Assembly (NCBI GenBank): GCA_964632865.1
Contig: CAZWDH010000070.1
Span: forward strand, 1 to 25,108
Direction: 5' to 3'
DNA length: 25,108 nucleotides
Source: JAHDWY01 sp964632865
Lineage (GTDB): Bacteria; Hydrogenedentota; Hydrogenedentia; Hydrogenedentales; SLHB01
Shown here: in pieces, positions 16,604 to 22,798 of the stretch
Layout: the number at the start of each line of letters is the position of its first letter
How positions within the stretch are numbered: the stretch's first letter is position 1
Notes under the pieces: model-generated
Told to the model about the DNA's origin: nothing
The model's database searches: none
Seen by the model: only the letters and a program-made list of their open reading frames with translations
Translations under genes and position numbers: made by a program

Positions 16604-16621
16604 TCCGCTACGGCCCAACTT

Positions 16622-17149
16622 CTATTCGATTATGTCTCTTTTCTGGTCGAAGGCGGTATCGAGATTTGCGAGTTCGGCCGCGAACTGGCTTGCCCACCCC
16701 TCTTCCTCGATAGCCTTGTTGTTAAAGGTAGCGGTGATCAGTTGATGCCTTTGAAACGGCTGATAGGAAACGTCTGTAGCGATGTCGATGGATTTGTTAG
16801 CCAGGGATTCAAAGTCCTCCGTCTGGGCTTCGAAGTATTCGGCAAGCAAATCTCGGAACTTGGCTAACTTCGGTGTCTTCGAAATGTCCGTCGCGCGCAC
16901 GGCCCCGGCACGGCCTTGAGCATAGGCAACGATTTCATCGATGTCCGCCCGAACGTCCTCGATGTCGGATTCCTCGCCGGCGATGATTGCTGCCACCCGA
17001 GCGCTTAAGGCGGCGACGTTTTCGTCGTGCCTTTCGTGCCAGGAGATCCATTCTTCGACTTGCCGATGGGAAGCTTCGTATTCGGATTCCAGGCCGCAGG
17101 CGTTGCCAACTGCTACGAGGATCAAAAGGACCGCGTCTATCCGCTTCAC
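16622..17149 (-). CDS. Exported helical protein, possible lipoprotein, unrecognised
   Basis: The product is 175 residues. It starts at a GTG with AAGGAG nine bases upstream. Residues 1-18 form a signal-like segment (MKRIDAVLLILVAVGNAC), but the lipobox GNAC is poor, so lipid anchoring is uncertain. The rest is acidic and largely alpha-helical, with phrases such as VEEWISWHERHDENVAALSA and IEDVRADIDEIVAYA. I do not recognise a family. It converges with the phosphoesterase gene. Upstream lies a 10-bp tandem repeat and then a zinc-ribbon gene on the same strand. Confidence 0.65.
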   Translation of the reverse strand: MKRIDAVLLILVAVGNACGLESEYEASHRQVEEWISWHERHDENVAALSARVAAIIAGEESDIEDVRADIDEIVAYAQGRAGAVRATDISKTPKLAKFRDLLAEYFEAQTEDFESLANKSIDIATDVSYQPFQRHQLITATFNNKAIEEEGWASQFAAELANLDTAFDQKRDIIE

Positions 17150-17250
17150 GTTGCACACTCCTTTTCGAGGCGTTGAACTGGCTCCCTTGCAGAAAGGTAA
17201 GGATACCACGAGGGCGAATCGAGCCACCTGGTGTTTCTGGGCAAGGGCTG

Positions 17251-17290
17251 ACACGGACCTGCACGGACGGATACGGACATACTCGGACAA
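17251..17290. repeat. 10-bp tandem repeat, four units
   Basis: Four units ACACGGACCT, GCACGGACGG, ATACGGACAT, ACTCGGACAA follow without gaps between the exported helical protein gene and the zinc-ribbon gene. The same CACGGAC core recurs at 18881 and 22641 and, on the other strand, at 3801. Confidence 0.75.
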
Positions 17291-17303
17291 GTTGGGATGG
17301 GCG

Positions 17304-17495
17304 CTACTCGCTTTCTTGCCGTAAGTCGACGTAGACTTCGCCGTCCGGATCGACCGTCGCACGGATGATTATCGGCCGACAGCAGACTTCGCAGTCCTCC
17401 ACGTACTCCTGCTCTGTGACGCTGCAATCGACGATCAGTTCAATCGGCGCCGCGCAGTACGGGCAGCGCGCGGGGAGTAGTTCGGTTGTGCCCAT
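17304..17495 (-). CDS. Small CPXCG-type zinc-ribbon protein
   Basis: The product is 63 residues. It carries CPYC near residue 11 and CEVCC near residue 35 separated by a beta-rich acidic stretch (ELIVDCSVTEQEYVEDC), then RPIIIRATVDPDGEVYVDL. This matches the cysteine-rich CPXCG family of about 60 residues, thought to bind one zinc ion. No function is established for the family. The start ATG at 17495 gives the normal family length. Its upstream neighbour on the same strand stops 22 bp before it, so co-transcription is possible. Confidence 0.8.
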   Translation of the reverse strand: MGTTELLPARCPYCAAPIELIVDCSVTEQEYVEDCEVCCRPIIIRATVDPDGEVYVDLRQESE

Positions 17496-17516
17496 GGATT
17501 GCCTACGCCTTCGTGG

Positions 17517-17948
17517 TCATGAGGAGTGATCGTGATGGTTATCCAGTGGATGTTCACTAATGGTTCCTCTCAGATCTGCTAACTGCTTCAAGGTTTCCTT
17601 CGAGAGCTTATGTTCACTCAGATCGATGCCGGGGAGTCTGTCCGAGAAGTAGTTCCTGAGAATCCCACGAAACAGAATGTACTTGTTGGGGTTGCTGCTT
17701 AACGCCATATCAAGTATGGCCGGAAGAGCAAACACGATGTCGACGTTCCGCGATCGCAGTTCCTTTAGCGCAGGCCCGATGTACACCGGATTAGGTAGAG
17801 GGGAGAACATTGCCTTGAGTTCGTCGGTCGTCTTTCTGGGAAGGTTCTTCAGCCGGCGCCTCACAACCAGATAAGGGATCAGCGGAACAGCAACTGTCAA
17901 AGTGAAAAACACGCCTGCAATGATTTTGAGTATTTCGAGCAACTCCAT
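17517..17948 (-). CDS. Single-span membrane-anchored protein, unrecognised
   Basis: The product is 143 residues, chosen to start at the ATG at 17948 because GGGAGG lies seven bases upstream. One hydrophobic segment (about residues 6-29, IIAGVFFTLTVAVPLIPYLV) is followed by basic RRRLKNLPRK and then a soluble domain with NPNKYILFRGILRNYFSDRL and a histidine-rich tail (DNHHDHSS). I cannot place it in a family. It is upstream of the zinc-ribbon gene on the same strand, 22 bp away. Confidence 0.6.
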   Translation of the reverse strand: MELLEILKIIAGVFFTLTVAVPLIPYLVVRRRLKNLPRKTTDELKAMFSPLPNPVYIGPALKELRSRNVDIVFALPAILDMALSSNPNKYILFRGILRNYFSDRLPGIDLSEHKLSKETLKQLADLRGTISEHPLDNHHDHSS

Positions 17949-18173
17949 CGCAAGGCCTCCCACAAGCATGCTGCTACCCTATTTAGCACGAGATCTCTGA
18001 AGGATTTCCATTGCCACATCAGACAGAGGCGTGTAACACCCGCTATTATCACCGGTATTCATAGCCGTGGTTGCTGGGACTGATTGAGAAACCAGCGTGG
18101 GTCTGGCGGCGTGTGTATGTTCGTGTGCACCCACGAACTACGCGCGTGCCGTGCAAGAACAAGGAGGTTACGT

Positions 18174-18296
18174 ATGTTTTGTGAAACCTTGGTCAATACC
18201 TTGTGGCAGTTGGCGGACATTCCGGTGGTCGGCGGGTTCTTCGAGTTCCTGTTGGGAATCGTGAGCAACTTCTGTCCGGTCGCGATGGTCGTGTAG
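18174..18296 (+). CDS. 40-residue hydrophobic peptide gene
   Basis: The frame encodes MFCETLVNTLWQLADIPVVG followed by 20 further residues ending in FCPVAMVV. A perfect ribosome binding site AAGGAGG (18161-18167) stands six bases before the ATG, and an intrinsic terminator follows 23 bp after the stop, so a short dedicated transcript is likely. The peptide has two cysteines and a hydrophobic C-terminal two-thirds (PVVGGFFEFLLGIVSNFCP), and lacks a basic residue. I do not recognise it. A membrane peptide such as a type I toxin or a regulatory peptide is possible but unproven. Confidence 0.6.
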   Translation: MFCETLVNTLWQLADIPVVGGFFEFLLGIVSNFCPVAMVV

Positions 18297-18318
18297 GGTC
18301 GGCTGCGTTTGTGCAGCG

Positions 18319-18357
18319 GCCGCCGGGATGCGATGCGCATCCCGGCGGCGTGTTTTT
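18319..18357 (+). terminator. Intrinsic terminator after the 40-residue peptide gene
   Basis: A perfect 13-bp stem (GCCGCCGGGATGC at 18319-18331 with its complement at 18337-18349) and 5-nt loop is followed by GTGTTTTT. Orientation of the T-run serves the plus-strand peptide gene. Confidence 0.9.
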
Positions 18358-18429
18358 GGGGACGTGTGATTTCCGGCTGGCGCGAGCGACCCCAGGGACC
18401 TCAGGGACGAAGATGGATTTCCCCCTTCG

Positions 18430-18792
18430 TTAGTTCTCGCGCTTCGCCTTCTTCACGAGTCGGTTGATCCAGAGATCGATGTAGTCGCTGCCGACTTCGG
18501 CGATCACATCGATGCCCTGCGTGCGGCCGAAGGACACGGCGGCGTCGCGCGCCATCTCGCGGGCGCGGCGGCGTTCGGCGGCGGTGAGCTTGCCGTCTTC
18601 GCTGGCGTCCTTGATGGCGCGGACGTAGGTCTGGTAGGTCTGATCGACGCCCGCTTCCAATGCCGTAACGGCGTCGGCGTAGCGGCGTTCCTTGGCGCGC
18701 TGGTACCAGTCCTGGGACTTGAAGAAGGTCCAGGCCGCGCCGAACACGGCGCCGAGCAGGGTGATGCTGGTTTCGGAAACGAGATTTTCCAT
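18430..18792 (-). CDS. Holin-like small membrane protein of the virion block
   Basis: The product is 120 residues. One hydrophobic segment (about residues 8-24, TSITLLGAVFGAAWTFF) is followed by a long amphipathic charged helical region (YADAVTALEAGVDQTYQTYV, AIKDASEDGKLTAAERRRAR), then ISLEVGSDYIDLWINRL-like end residues as read (IAEVGSDYIDLWINRLVKK). This layout recalls superfamily 6 (LLH) holins, which have a single span and a helical tail, but the match is by memory only. The ATG at 18792 has AAAGGAG eight bases upstream. It is the last gene of the block, the usual place for lysis functions. No endolysin follows in the window. Confidence 0.55.
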   Translation of the reverse strand: MENLVSETSITLLGAVFGAAWTFFKSQDWYQRAKERRYADAVTALEAGVDQTYQTYVRAIKDASEDGKLTAAERRRAREMARDAAVSFGRTQGIDVIAEVGSDYIDLWINRLVKKAKREN

Positions 18793-18841
18793 TGGAGTAC
18801 TCCTTTGTTTGGGCTGGGAAAGAAACACGGACTAAATAGGC

Positions 18842-18936
18842 CGGAGACTGGAGACCGGAGGCTGGAGGAAGAACCCCAACCAACACGGACCAACACGGAC
18901 CAACACGGTCAGACACGGTCAGACACGGTCAGACAT
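18842..18936. repeat. Two adjacent short-period tandem repeats
   Basis: At about 18843-18870 units GGAGACT, GGAGACC, GGAGGCT, GGAGGAA have 7-bp period. At 18881-18936 units CAACACGGAC (twice), CAACACGGTC, AGACACGGTC (twice) and a partial unit have 10-bp period. Both lie between the fibre-like and holin-like genes. Confidence 0.8.
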
Positions 18937-18940
18937 CGAA

Positions 18941-19462
18941 CTACAGGAAAGTTCTTGCGTCGATGATGTAGCCGTTGGCGCTGTCGTCGGTGTTCTTGAT
19001 GGATGTCATGCCGGGGCGCAGGTAGAGGTGCGCCAACGCCAGGGCGTTGGCCGATGCACTCGGGGCTACGGGGGATGCCGCCTCGGCTCCTGTGACGATA
19101 CTGATATCCCAGGTCTCCAGTCGCGCTTGCACGAGATCGATACGCGGGTTGGTTGCCGGCGCGGTCACTTCCGGCGTGGCGGTCTCTGCTTCGAGGCGGT
19201 ACGGATAGCGCGAGATAAACGCGTACCCGGGTTTGACGCGCACCGACATGCCCGGCACGTCCAGCGCGACCACTGCGAGGTCGTCCGTGGCGGCTTTGCG
19301 GATCACACCGTCGCCGCCGCCCCAGGCCTGGCTGAGCAGGAAGTGGACAAGTTCGAGCGCAGCTTCAATGCGGTCGTCCCACGAGTTGAGCTTCGACGAT
19401 GCAACGGGGCGTTCGGCGAAGGTCCACGACGTTTTGGTGTAGGCTTTGCCTTTGATGGCCAT
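18941..19462 (-). CDS. Phage tail fibre/baseplate-like protein
   Basis: The product is 173 residues starting MAIKGKAYTKTSWTFAERPV. A central segment (LAVVALDVPGMSVRVKPGYA followed by FISRYPY) resembles the 'xxMSVxVxPGxAxV' beta strands common in phage structural and fibre proteins, followed by RIDLVQARLETWDISIVTG and a small C-terminal part with LAHLYLRPGMTSI. These point to a beta-rich tail-tip or fibre-base protein. The name is an inference from context and this pattern. The ATG at 19462 has GAGGAA seven bases upstream; a longer frame to 19753 reads through a MITE-like element and is spurious. It follows the nuclease-hub gene after a 303-bp repeat-filled gap. Confidence 0.6.
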   Translation of the reverse strand: MAIKGKAYTKTSWTFAERPVASSKLNSWDDRIEAALELVHFLLSQAWGGGDGVIRKAATDDLAVVALDVPGMSVRVKPGYAFISRYPYRLEAETATPEVTAPATNPRIDLVQARLETWDISIVTGAEAASPVAPSASANALALAHLYLRPGMTSIKNTDDSANGYIIDARTFL

Positions 19463-19497
19463 CTTTCGGTTCCTCAGATTGCGGATTTCGGATTGAA

Positions 19498-19663
19498 AGA
19501 ACATCCCCCTTGATCCCCCTTCGAAGGGGGAATTGCGCATCGGTAGGGTTGTCTGTATGTCTAACGCGACCGGATTCGGGCTAACCCTGGACGGTCTTCC
19601 CAAACACAACGCGAAGCGTTGTGTGGCATTCCCCCTTTGAAGGGGGATCAAGGGGGATGTTCT
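19498..19663. mobile_element. 166-bp MITE-like element, copy 2
   Basis: Terminal inverted repeats begin AGAACATCCCCCTTGATCCC at 19498 and end with the complement at 19663, matching those of copy 1 at 7712-7878. A perfect hairpin with 9-bp stem and 3-nt loop (19604-19624) sits just inside the right repeat, so this copy lies in the opposite orientation to copy 1. The rest of the core differs from copy 1. It lies in the 303-bp gap between hub and fibre-like genes. Confidence 0.78.
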
Positions 19664-19726
19664 CTTGGATTTGTTCCAAATTTCCTGATCGTTTTCGTTG
19701 CGTGCTGATTCTTGGGAATCCTGCTG

Positions 19727-19757
19727 TGGAATAGCGAAGGCGAGCCTTCGCACTCCA
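19727..19757. repeat. Short palindrome after the hub gene
   Basis: GCGAAGGC-GA-GCCTTCGC at 19734-19751 is a perfect 8-bp stem, flanked by TGGA and TCCA that extend the dyad. It stands 15 bp past the hub stop codon. No T-run follows, so termination is uncertain. It could also be a dispersed palindromic repeat. Confidence 0.6.
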
Positions 19758-19765
19758 AATGCGAT

Positions 19766-21520
19766 CTAATCCAGGTGGTACCCGGCGTCGAGACCCACGT
19801 CTTCGACGTCGAGGCGGAATTGGAAGAGTTCGGTTTCGCGGGGTTGGCTGCGAACGGCGAAACTCAGCGGGTTGGCAACGGACCGCAGCGGCGAAGTGAA
19901 CCGAACGCGCGTATGGATATGTGAACCCGAGAAGCGGTGAATAACCTCTTTCACACGCGCGATGAGTTGCCCGGCGAAACGGCCGCCCCACTCGCCTTCG
20001 ACTTCCCGATCCAACCGGCGCAAGACTCCGCCCCGGAGTTCCACGATATCGCCCACGTTTACCTCCGCGAAGCCGTCGTAGAACTCGACTTCGCCCGAGG
20101 GCTCGGGATAGGCGACGTCTTCGAGCAGACCTTCGACGAGTTTGTCGGCATCCTCTTCCAATGAGACACCGAAGTGGTCGAGCGACCGTGCATGGAAGCC
20201 AAAGGCATCGATGCTCGCGCTCGCCCAATAGGTCTTCTCGAGGGTTCCGGTGATCGGGTTACCGTCGAAATAGACCGCGTTGATCACGTCGCGCGAGTCT
20301 GAACCGAGAATCACGCCCATGCGAATGGAATCGTAGAACCATACGCGGTCCGCCTGTGACGCAGGCCGAAAAGTTACGCGCAGGTTTGGATCCAGCGACC
20401 AGATGTACCCGCCCGCCGCGTAGGCCAGCGCGGTCAATGCTTCGAGGACACCGCCGGACGCGTCGAAATTAACGAGCGAAACGGGCGCACTCTGGACGGA
20501 GTCTTCATCGACCCCCGAGTAGGAGAAGAAATCTTTCAGCTCCAACTCCGGAACGAGGTACTTGCCCTCTTCGTAGAGATAGACATCGGCAAGCCCCTGC
20601 TCGACGAGCGCGGCATTGAAGCACTCGCCGCCGCCGAATACGAGACCCAGGTAGCGGCCGTACGCGTCGACGCGGTCGTCGAAGTTCCCGTTGGCATCAC
20701 GGTGCGGGTTGAGTTCGATGAAATCGAGGCCCTTCGTATCGATCAGCGATTGTAGCGCGGCCTTCGCGGCGTCCGCTTTCAATTTGTAGCCGCTCGCGTT
20801 GAATTGGTCGGTGGTCCAATCCGCGACTTCCGGGTGCCGCGCAGTCGCGTGCGAGTTCTTCGAGGTCTCTTCCGCGTCGATCAGCATGAGCCGCAGGTCC
20901 GGCCAGGGCGCGCCGTCCACTTCGATGCCCGCGATGGTGTCGCCGTCCTTGGCGTAGGCGTTCGCGAGGTCCATGCGATCGCTGCCGACCCACTGGCCCG
21001 CGTCGATGCCGCCGATCGCCAGTTCGTTGGCGTCGGTCTTACGCGCGAGGAACTTCTGGTACTCGCGCTCCGCGCCGTCAGGATATGCGGCGTGCGCCAC
21101 GGTGTAGTGAATCTCCCCCGGCGAGCTCTGGATCGCGTCTTTCACAATCGCATCGATACTGCGGTTCGTGTATACGCGGGAGATGGTGGTGTTGCCGACC
21201 AGGGGATCGCGCGCGGCGGCGAATCCGATAATTTCGCGGAAGGTGACGTACTTCTCAAGAATGAGCTTTCGCGTTTCGCTCCATTGCGGCGCGGTCTCGG
21301 TGACGGCTGCGTCGCAGAAGAGCCTTTCGTCAATGAGCACACGCACACGGTAGCCGTGGCCGAGATCGGTATGGCCTTCTGGCAGTAGTCCGCGCACTTC
21401 ATCCGCATCGCCGGGCCGCCTTCGAATGGTTTCCATCAAGGGCACATCGGTATAGCGGCCTACGCGGCGGCCTTCGGTGTCATAGATTTCGATGGCGTAG
21501 TTCACGATGACTACCACCAC
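19766..21520 (-). CDS. Phage tail hub protein with an inserted staphylococcal-nuclease-type domain
   Basis: The product is up to 584 residues. Residues about 1-180 look like the first half of a gp27/Tal-type hub (LILEKYVTFREIIGF, then TNRSIDAIVKDAIQ). Residues about 345-584 look like the second half (NFDASGGVLEALTALAYAAG, then GYIWSLDPNLRVTF, and later EVNVGDIVEL). Between them, about 185-325, is an SNase fold with AKDGDTIAGIEVDG, DLRLMLIDAEET, AKAALQSLI, DAYGRYLGLVFGGG and ALVEQGLADVYLY. The five classic active-site residues correspond to D194, R210, D215, E218 and R289, so calcium-dependent nuclease activity is plausible. Possible GTG starts are at 21520, 21517 and 21505; numbering uses 21520. 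The gene directly follows the Dit-like gene, as hub genes do in siphovirus-type clusters. Confidence 0.8.
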   Translation of the reverse strand: MVVVIVNYAIEIYDTEGRRVGRYTDVPLMETIRRRPGDADEVRGLLPEGHTDLGHGYRVRVLIDERLFCDAAVTETAPQWSETRKLILEKYVTFREIIGFAAARDPLVGNTTISRVYTNRSIDAIVKDAIQSSPGEIHYTVAHAAYPDGAEREYQKFLARKTDANELAIGGIDAGQWVGSDRMDLANAYAKDGDTIAGIEVDGAPWPDLRLMLIDAEETSKNSHATARHPEVADWTTDQFNASGYKLKADAAKAALQSLIDTKGLDFIELNPHRDANGNFDDRVDAYGRYLGLVFGGGECFNAALVEQGLADVYLYEEGKYLVPELELKDFFSYSGVDEDSVQSAPVSLVNFDASGGVLEALTALAYAAGGYIWSLDPNLRVTFRPASQADRVWFYDSIRMGVILGSDSRDVINAVYFDGNPITGTLEKTYWASASIDAFGFHARSLDHFGVSLEEDADKLVEGLLEDVAYPEPSGEVEFYDGFAEVNVGDIVELRGGVLRRLDREVEGEWGGRFAGQLIARVKEVIHRFSGSHIHTRVRFTSPLRSVANPLSFAVRSQPRETELFQFRLDVEDVGLDAGYHLD

Positions 21521-22197
21521 CGGTCGTGATACGAAACGACCGCTTCGGCATCGTGTGAACTGGCCGCGTCGTCGGTATACGTGAGCGTCGTGCCTTCGGG
21601 AGCGATCTCAGGGAAAAGGCCGGTCGTGTAAGGCGTCACGTCGACGCCGTCGAGGGTAACGCGGGCATTCGGCCCATCAATGACCAGCACCGACCCCGCG
21701 GAAACGATGCCGTTGTAGACGATGGACCACACGCCGTCGGATATCGCAGGATTAACAAGTTCGCCTTCCGCCGTGATGGTGATAACCGGTTCGGACGTGT
21801 GATTCCCGCCTGCTGCAAGGGCTAGCGTTGCACCGGAAGCGCCGATGGACCAGTTCTGTGAGGTAGGGTTCAGAGAGTGTTCGTAGGGATCGCGCGCATG
21901 CAAAGCAAGTTCAAAGCTCCCCACCATCGCGTCGCTGGACCGCTCGCGTTTGAAGGCCGTGCGGCGGACGAACAGTTGCCGCCCCGGCCGAATTGAAAGC
22001 GCCGCGTCGTAATCGTCCGGCGATGCCGCGTCGAGGATGGAATCCAAGACAGCGTCGATCGCGGCCACCGTCGCCTCGCCCACGATAAGCCCCACAATCT
22101 CGACGACTCGTTCGCGGCGGCCACCGATCTCCTGGTGCGTTTCGCGAACGGTCGAATGCGCTGGATCGAAGGCATAGGTGCCTAAGGTAATCGCCAC
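21511..22197 (-). CDS. Distal tail (Dit)-like protein
   Basis: The product is 228 residues. The C-terminal half has the pattern of siphovirus distal tail proteins: SEPVITITAEGELVNPAISD, then SAGSVLVIDGPNARVTLDGVD, TTGLFPEIAPEGTTLTY and a final VVSYHDRWW. The N-terminal half (GRRERVVEIVGLIVG, LALHARDPYEHSLNP) fits the belt domain that forms a hexameric ring at the tail tip. The start is a GTG at 22197 with GGGGAGG eight bases upstream, 3 bp after the connector stop. Its stop overlaps the possible hub starts. The tight packing and order place it as adaptor between tail and hub. Confidence 0.75.
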   Translation of the reverse strand: MAITLGTYAFDPAHSTVRETHQEIGGRRERVVEIVGLIVGEATVAAIDAVLDSILDAASPDDYDAALSIRPGRQLFVRRTAFKRERSSDAMVGSFELALHARDPYEHSLNPTSQNWSIGASGATLALAAGGNHTSEPVITITAEGELVNPAISDGVWSIVYNGIVSAGSVLVIDGPNARVTLDGVDVTPYTTGLFPEIAPEGTTLTYTDDAASSHDAEAVVSYHDRWW

Positions 22198-22200
22198 GAA

Positions 22201-22617
22201 TCAGTCCTCCCCAAGGATCGGCGTCGAACCCGTCGCATCGGCGGGAATACGCGCGGGCGCTTCGCGGAGATAGGATTCGAGGACGTACCAGGCCTGCTTC
22301 TCCGTGAGCGCAGCCACGCCGGTTAATGCACGGAACCGGTTGCCGTCTTCGATGCGCTGACCGCCGATGGAGACGTTCTTCTGCGCGAACGCGTCGTGCG
22401 CCGCGAGGGAACGAAAGAGGTACGCGCCGGCGAGCAGGGTCTCACCGGAGACGAGCCCAGGCTCGGGTGATTCGGTGTCCACGTCGGGATCGATTTGTCG
22501 GAGGATGTTTCGGTGCGCGTCGTCGATGGCGGCGACGATCAGGTCTTGCGGCACGGCGACGGTGTCGTTGAGTTGAAATTTGAGGCGGACATCGGCTTCG
22601 GTAGTGAAGTTGGGCAT
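22201..22617 (-). CDS. Head-tail connector-like protein, gp6 type
   Basis: The product is 138 residues and mostly helical: FTTEADVRLKFQLNDTVAVP, LIVAAIDDAHRNILRQID, then SGETLLAGAYLFRSLAAHDA, IGGQRI and AWYVLESYL. This pattern matches gp6-like head-tail connector adaptors that follow the capsid gene. The ATG at 22617 has GGAGG eight bases upstream. It is 181 bp downstream of the major capsid gene, behind two hairpins and a 10-bp tandem repeat, and is packed tightly against the Dit-like gene. Confidence 0.65.
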   Translation of the reverse strand: MPNFTTEADVRLKFQLNDTVAVPQDLIVAAIDDAHRNILRQIDPDVDTESPEPGLVSGETLLAGAYLFRSLAAHDAFAQKNVSIGGQRIEDGNRFRALTGVAALTEKQAWYVLESYLREAPARIPADATGSTPILGED

Positions 22618-22640
22618 TTGGACGACCTCCGGGCATAAGG

Positions 22641-22680
22641 ACACGGACTTACACGGACAGGCACGGACCTACACGGACAA
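22641..22680. repeat. 10-bp tandem repeat, four units
   Basis: Units ACACGGACTT, ACACGGACAG, GCACGGACCT, ACACGGACAA. It lies just upstream of the ribosome binding site of the connector gene. Confidence 0.82.
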
Positions 22681-22728
22681 GAAGATGCCTTCAGCGTCGG
22701 GCCGACGTATCGGCCGGCTCTGGGCGAG

Positions 22729-22787
22729 GCCTGGGGCCTCGGGTGGCGGCGAGGCCCCAGGCTTGTGCCGGAGTGGCGCGCTCCGGC
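22729..22787 (-). terminator. Two hairpins downstream of the major capsid gene
   Basis: A perfect 13-bp stem (22729-22741 with 22750-22762, 8-nt loop) and a 7-bp stem (22767-22773 with 22781-22787) follow the capsid stop in the direction of transcription. There is no T-run, so they may attenuate or protect the abundant capsid transcript, not terminate fully. Confidence 0.5.
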
Positions 22788-22798
22788 GTGAGATTGGG

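Noticed and set aside
18881..18936. Possible CRISPR array
   Set aside because: Units are 10 bp with no spacers of 30-40 bp, and no cas gene is present.
19463..19753. N-terminal extension of the fibre-like protein
   Set aside because: The extension translates a MITE-like element (including the phrase SPFEGGSRGMFF, seen when such repeats are read as protein), while the ATG at 19462 has its own ribosome binding site.
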